From Hadesarchaea archaeon (GTDB lineage: Archaea > Hadarchaeota > Hadarchaeia > Hadarchaeales > Hadarchaeaceae), in assembly GCA_029880065.1 (NCBI GenBank), contig JAOUPD010000038.1, forward strand, positions 1 through 9,212: 9,212 nt of DNA, read 5' to 3'. The position numbers and the translations under genes were made by a program. Of the stretch, positions 6,466-9,212 are shown piece after piece. Under the pieces are notes generated by a model, which had not been told where the DNA came from, did not search any database, and saw only the letters and a list, made by a program, of their open reading frames with translations. The first letter of the stretch is position 1. Each line of letters begins with the position of its first letter.

Positions 6466-6481
6466 TGTCCTATATAGGACA
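6466..6481. repeat. Copy 3: perfect 16-bp palindrome with TATA-like centre, a candidate operator
   Basis: TGTCCTATATAGGACA is perfectly self-complementary. It fits exactly between the TAG stop of the upstream gene (6484-6482) and the AGGTGAT ribosome site of the Cas2-like gene. Its centre, CTATATAG, resembles a TATA box but lies only about 10-25 bases from the ATG, so it could be a promoter core for a leaderless transcript, a binding site for a dimeric regulator, or an RNA hairpin. Confidence 0.7.
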
Positions 6482-6805
6482 CTACGCCACGTGCCTGCCG
6501 CCTTTGAGCATGACTTCCCTTCCGCCGTCGCCGTCATCGTAGAGTACCCAAGTGAGCCTAGGCGTCGCCGCGGACATGCGCCTCACCGTTAGGACGACCC
6601 TTAACCTTTCCTCGTGGCTGCGGACTTGGGTGAAACCCCATCGAGCGTCGCGCGGCTCCATTCCTTCGAGGATATCCGACTTCCGCCACAGCTTGATGCG
6701 TTCGTTAAAACTGCGCTGCGTATTGAATTCCTCCTTAAGGGCCTGAAGCGCTCGGAGTTCCTCGGGGCAAACGGCTTCAAGGGTCTGATAATGAATCAGT
6801 TCCAT
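6482..6805 (-). CDS. Unknown 107-residue protein between the AEP and Cas2-like genes
   Basis: I do not recognise this family. The protein is soluble-looking with no signal peptide or membrane segment. The first half is predicted helical and charged (CPEELRALQALKEEF at 13-27, then a segment rich in Arg, Lys and Trp). The second half looks like a small beta sheet: RWGFTQVRSHEERLRVVLTV at 55-74, LTWVLYDD near 84-91 and a terminal GREVMLKGG hairpin. ATG 6805 is preferred over longer in-frame starts because a TATA box lies about 30 bases before it and GGGAG immediately precedes it. The longer version would also overlap the AEP gene's 3' end. It has its own promoter but runs in the same direction and is tightly spaced with the Cas2-like gene, so those two are probably co-transcribed. 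It contains one cysteine and no recognisable catalytic motif. Confidence 0.6.
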   Translation of the reverse strand: MELIHYQTLEAVCPEELRALQALKEEFNTQRSFNERIKLWRKSDILEGMEPRDARWGFTQVRSHEERLRVVLTVRRMSAATPRLTWVLYDDGDGGREVMLKGGRHVA

Positions 6806-6834
6806 TTCTCCCGCCGAGGCTTTGTGTGGAGGTT

Positions 6835-6844
6835 GTTTATAAAC
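6835..6844 (-). promoter_or_regulatory. TATA box for the 107-residue gene and the Cas2-like gene
   Basis: GTTTATAAAC is a strong TATA box in the gap after the AEP stop codon (6854-6852). It lies 30 bases before ATG 6805, giving a leader of only a few bases. The two downstream genes can therefore be expressed without the AEP gene. Confidence 0.55.
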
Positions 6845-6851
6845 GGGAAAA

Positions 6852-7928
6852 CTAGCGCACACACCACTCGACAACTGATTTGAAGAGTTCGCTTCCGTCC
6901 GCTGGCTCCAGCCTGAACTCGTTCCCACGCTCTTCGTAGCGCTTCGCCACTAGCTCGGGGTCGGCCTGCTCGAGCTTGAAGCGCTTGAGTTCCTTAAGCT
7001 TCAAAGGCACCGAGATCAAACCTGTCTTAAAATGCATACTGTAGGGCGCGCGAACGTCGCCCATTGGTTTGATAATCGACGCGTCGAACAGGACTTTGTC
7101 AACACGGGCCTCCTTCTTCGCCGTCTCGGCCGTCGTCAGCCCCGGCAAGCGCTCCGCCACACTTGACTCTGTGAATCGCACGATGTCCGCGTAGAAGCTG
7201 AAGAAATTTCGCTCCCGCCGCTCGGTCCGAAGTTGCTTGGGTTTATAATCTTTAGGCAGGTCGTGCAGCTTGAACTGCGCCCAGATTTGGAACCCGCGAG
7301 AGCCCGAGAACTTGGTCGCTGGATCGATGCCATATCCGGAAAGCATCCTGTGTGCCGCCTCGACTGCCTGCTTTGTTCTTTCCACAGGGACCTTTTTCCC
7401 CGCATCGAAATCGATCACGAGCCAGTCCGGACGATCGCTCCCCACACGGTGAATGTAAGGAATAAAATCTATTCCGTGCACGTCGAGCCATCGCTGCACA
7501 TCCTTTGAGCTTTTTATCGTGATGTATCGGGGGCCGAGTTTGCGCTGAAGCCACGCGCGCCCGGTGAACAGGCGAAAAACGGAAACCCAGCGGTCACGAC
7601 AAAACTCGAGCATGGCATCGATCACATGGGGGTAGTACTGCTTTGCCCGATAGACCTTGAGATAGTCCTGGTTTAGCTGCTCCCCGATTTCCCGCCACCG
7701 CTTGTCGAAGAACTTGCGCCCGCCATCAGTGATTGCGTACTCTCCACCGCGCTCCTCGAGTAGGCCCTTCTTTACCAACTCATTGAGTAGCTCACGCGCC
7801 TTGCGCTCCTCGAATTTTTCACCCGCGTCCCGGCTGAGCTTTTCCTGGATGTGCGGCACGTCGACGAACTTGCCGCGACGCTTGATAGCTAGAGTCATCA
7901 GCGCATGGTCCTTGGGAGTTGCCTTCAC
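6852..7928 (-). CDS. Archaeo-eukaryotic primase (AEP) superfamily protein with N-terminal winged helix
   Basis: The 358-residue protein combines a DNA-binding winged-helix domain (about 1-75, ending KKGLLEERGGEYAITDGG) with a PriS/PrimPol-type primase-polymerase core. In the core, DWLVIDFDAG at 168-177 supplies the metal-binding Asp173 and Asp175. KFSGSRGFQIW at 206-216 is motif II, and Asp282 with DVRAPYSMHFKTGLISVPL at 291-309 matches motif III and the Ser-His-Lys-Thr-Gly segment of primases. It is unlike the replicative small subunit: it has the extra winged helix, and it lacks the zinc-binding cysteine cluster (only two cysteines in all). Motif II ends in Gln214 where the nucleotide-binding histidine is expected. 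It may act in priming, repair or gap filling, or may only bind nucleic acid. GTG 7928 (or TTG 7931) follows the four-cysteine gene's stop by about 12 bases, so the two probably form an operon. Automated annotation may call it PriS. Confidence 0.82.
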   Translation of the reverse strand: MKATPKDHALMTLAIKRRGKFVDVPHIQEKLSRDAGEKFEERKARELLNELVKKGLLEERGGEYAITDGGRKFFDKRWREIGEQLNQDYLKVYRAKQYYPHVIDAMLEFCRDRWVSVFRLFTGRAWLQRKLGPRYITIKSSKDVQRWLDVHGIDFIPYIHRVGSDRPDWLVIDFDAGKKVPVERTKQAVEAAHRMLSGYGIDPATKFSGSRGFQIWAQFKLHDLPKDYKPKQLRTERRERNFFSFYADIVRFTESSVAERLPGLTTAETAKKEARVDKVLFDASIIKPMGDVRAPYSMHFKTGLISVPLKLKELKRFKLEQADPELVAKRYEERGNEFRLEPADGSELFKSVVEWCVR

Positions 7929-7940
7929 CAAGTAGCCCGC

Positions 7941-8111
7941 CTAGAATCCCTCAAGCTTCTCGCCCAGCAGTTTCTTGGCACATCCCCAGCACACGAAGCC
8001 AGCTTTTGCCTCACCCGGCTTCACGACTTTGAGATAAGCGGCATCGTAGCTCATGATTGAGATGCCCTTACCACAAAGCTTGCACTTCGGCCCTTTCGTT
8101 CGCATGGCCAT
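7941..8111 (-). CDS. Small four-cysteine (zinc-ribbon-like) protein
   Basis: This 56-residue protein has two CxxC knuckles, CKLC at 10-13 and CWGC at 41-44, separated by a 27-residue basic segment, consistent with one bound zinc. I do not recognise a named family. ATG 8111 (or 8105, two codons later) is preferred because a TATA box lies about 20-25 bases before it, suggesting a leaderless mRNA. The same frame is open further upstream to 8240, but that would run through the promoter and into the divergent endonuclease V gene. The AEP gene follows after about 12 bases, so this small protein is the first gene of that operon. It could be a partner, regulator or RNA/DNA-binding accessory, but nothing in the sequence decides this. 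Confidence 0.65.
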   Translation of the reverse strand: MAMRTKGPKCKLCGKGISIMSYDAAYLKVVKPGEAKAGFVCWGCAKKLLGEKLEGF

Positions 8112-8128
8112 CGAACTTACTAAGCGCT

Positions 8129-8141
8129 CGAAATTTATAGC
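8129..8141. promoter_or_regulatory. Shared bidirectional TATA core
   Basis: CGAAATTTATAGC reads CTATAAATTTC on the other strand. It is the only AT-rich core between the minus-strand operon starting at 8111 and the endonuclease V gene starting at 8171, and it sits at plausible distances from both starts (about 20 and 31 bases). The two transcripts may compete for one TBP-binding site or be expressed together. Confidence 0.5.
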
Positions 8142-8170
8142 TTCTGCGCAAAAGCGGTATCGGGTCCAAA

Positions 8171-8839
8171 ATGCTTCCAATCCTGCGCCCCCCGAAATTC
8201 GACCTCGACAATCTGGCTCGGATCCAGAAGCGGATAGCAAGGCGAGTTGTCAAGGAGGATCGCTTCGGCAATCTTGAAACTATCGCAGGTTGTGACATTT
8301 CGTTTGCGCGAGGGAATCTTGCCTGCGCTGCCTGTGCGGTGCTCGATTACAAAAGCCTTGAGGTGCTCGAACAAAAAGCCGTCGCGGTGAGGTTGAAGTT
8401 TCCATACATCCCAACCTTCTTGGCCTTTCGAGAACTCGAGGGGATGTTGAAGGCCGTTGAGGGGCTAGAGGCAGACGTTTACATGGTGGGGGCCCAAGGA
8501 CTTGCCCATCCCAGAAGAGCAGGTTTGGCCTGTCATCTCGGCGTGGCGCTCAACAAGCCTGTGCTAGGTGTCGCGAAAAGCAGGTTGTGCGGTGAGGCAG
8601 CATTACCATCCAAAAGGAAAGGGGCACATTCGATGCTTAAGGATGGTGACGAAATCGTTGGGGCAGTGCTCAGAACCCAACCGAATGCAAAGCCCGTCTA
8701 CGTGAGCATCGGTCACAAGCTCTCGCTCAAAACCGTTATTAAAATCACGCTCAAAACCACACGCAAGTACCGCTTGCCCGAGCCGCTCCGCGCAGCACAT
8801 AAGCTTGCAACTGAAACCATGAGAAAATCCAAACTTTAA
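8171..8839 (+). CDS. nfi: Endonuclease V homologue with a substituted catalytic aspartate
   Basis: Endonuclease V recognises inosine and other deaminated bases in DNA or RNA and nicks one nucleotide 3' of the lesion. The 222-residue protein has the family's usual length and order: AGCDISFARG at 39-48 with Asp42, the PYIP wedge at 78-81, FRELE at 86-90 with Glu88, GLAHPRRAGLACHLG at 110-124 with His113, and GVAKSRLCGE at 133-142 with Lys136. The C-terminal YRLPEPLRAAHKLA at 200-213 is also typical. However, the residue six before the conserved HPR histidine is Gly107 (MVGAQGLAHPR) where active enzymes have Asp (VDGxG-xHPR; Asp110 in Thermotoga). Loss of this metal ligand predicts weak or no cleavage with base recognition possibly kept. 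ATG 8171 suits the TATA spacing. The gene is divergent from the AEP operon. Confidence 0.92.
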   Translation: MLPILRPPKFDLDNLARIQKRIARRVVKEDRFGNLETIAGCDISFARGNLACAACAVLDYKSLEVLEQKAVAVRLKFPYIPTFLAFRELEGMLKAVEGLEADVYMVGAQGLAHPRRAGLACHLGVALNKPVLGVAKSRLCGEAALPSKRKGAHSMLKDGDEIVGAVLRTQPNAKPVYVSIGHKLSLKTVIKITLKTTRKYRLPEPLRAAHKLATETMRKSKL

Positions 8840-8841
8840 AT
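8832..8841 (+). promoter_or_regulatory. TATA-like element for the TIM-barrel gene
   Basis: AACTTTAAAT overlaps the TAA stop of the endonuclease V gene and lies about 30 bases before ATG 8872. The ribosome site GGTGAT at 8863-8868, four bases before the ATG, would be at or near the transcript's 5' end. Confidence 0.4.
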
Positions 8842-8871
8842 CTGAGTACACGCATGTGCATAGGTGATATC

Positions 8872-9212
8872 ATGAAACTGGGCCTTTCGAGCCTGCCTTT
8901 CGTCAACGCTTCGATTGAGGAAGCGATTCGTGCGAGCGCTAAACTTGGTGTCGAATGTGTTGAAATAGTTTATGATGTTCCCCACTTCCCGCCCGACTAC
9001 GACCACCGCAAACTTTCTGGCATAAAGGAACTCCTAGAAACTCACGGGCTTCAGGCTTCAGTTCACGCGAGCTTCTGGGATTTAAATCCAGCCAGTCATT
9101 ACCGCAAGCTCTGGGAGCTGACGCTGGAGCAGACGCGGCGAAGCATCGATGCCTGCCGCGCTTTCGACGGAGAAATCGTGGTGGTTCATTTCGGGAGGTG
9201 CCCTATACCCAA
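8872..9212 (+). CDS. Sugar phosphate isomerase/epimerase-like TIM-barrel protein (3' end outside window)
   Basis: The first 113 codons of this gene are present. The product begins MKLGLSSLPFVNASIEEAIR and continues with AAKLGVECVEIVYD-like strand-helix-strand structure (actual residues ASAKLGVECVEIVYD at 22-36), HGLQASVHASFWDLNPAS and a VVVHFGR strand at about 104-110. This is the alternating pattern of xylose-isomerase-like barrels that include endonuclease IV and sugar isomerases. VHAS and VVHFG are the early metal and substrate-site strands in that superfamily. The substrate cannot be assigned from the N-terminal third, and an endonuclease IV role is less likely but not excluded because the zinc ligands downstream are missing. 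The start is firm: GGTGAT lies four bases before ATG. It follows the endonuclease V gene after 32 bases. Confidence 0.85.
   Translation, partial: MKLGLSSLPFVNASIEEAIRASAKLGVECVEIVYDVPHFPPDYDHRKLSGIKELLETHGLQASVHASFWDLNPASHYRKLWELTLEQTRRSIDACRAFDGEIVVVHFGRCPIP

Noticed and set aside
6457..6537. N-terminal extension of the Cas2-like protein to 108 residues
   Set aside because: The extension would read through the palindrome and the upstream gene's 3' end; the ribosome site and the Cas2-like first strand both point to ATG 6456.
8112..8240. N-terminal extension of the four-cysteine protein to 99 residues
   Set aside because: It would cross the shared TATA core and overlap the divergent EndoV coding region, with no family-like sequence in the extension.

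Overview
The window looks archaeal and probably euryarchaeal. The signs are TATA boxes about 25-30 bases before short-leader starts, GGTGAT-type ribosome sites (complementary to archaeal 16S tails), GTG/TTG starts, a TFS-type zinc ribbon, an MTH1187-family protein, an archaeal Taw2 wyosine enzyme, a TrkA-N/DHH phosphoesterase, an archaeo-eukaryotic primase-type protein and a DGNRR-type cis-prenyltransferase. I cannot name the species. There are no rRNA or tRNA genes, no CRISPR array and no recognisable transposase. Coding is dense.

Layout. (1) On the minus strand, from 1239 off the left edge, is the N-terminal part of an SMC ATPase. A divergent AT-rich promoter region follows. (2) On the plus strand uppS and a methylthioadenosine/methylthioinosine phosphorylase gene overlap by ATGA (1525-3128). 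(3) Convergent to these on the minus strand are an MTH1187-family protein and a single-ribbon TFS-like protein (3785-3125). (4) On the plus strand, a TrkA-N + DHH + DHHA1 phosphoesterase is followed by taw2. (5) Convergent again on the minus strand (8111-6211) is a compact cluster: a 56-residue four-cysteine protein, a winged-helix/AEP primase-like protein, an unknown 107-residue protein and an 81-residue Cas2-like protein. (6) Divergent from that cluster on the plus strand are an endonuclease V homologue and a TIM-barrel sugar isomerase/epimerase-like gene that runs off the right edge.

Most of the window is housekeeping: chromosome organisation, polyprenyl lipid carrier synthesis, purine/methylthio salvage, transcription, tRNA position 37 modification and nucleotide second-messenger or oligonucleotide turnover. 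The cluster at 6200-8840 is different. Its AEP protein lacks the expected motif II histidine. Its Cas2-like gene sits between copies of a 16-bp TGTCC-N6-GGACA inverted repeat: one perfect copy fits between the preceding stop codon and this gene's ribosome site with a TATA-like centre, a second contains this gene's stop codon, and a third degenerate copy lies just beyond. The adjacent endonuclease V homologue has glycine where the key catalytic aspartate should be. This AEP-like/Cas2-like/palindrome arrangement next to an apparently inactive EndoV is the best candidate in the window for something undescribed, but a functional link between the genes is inference only.
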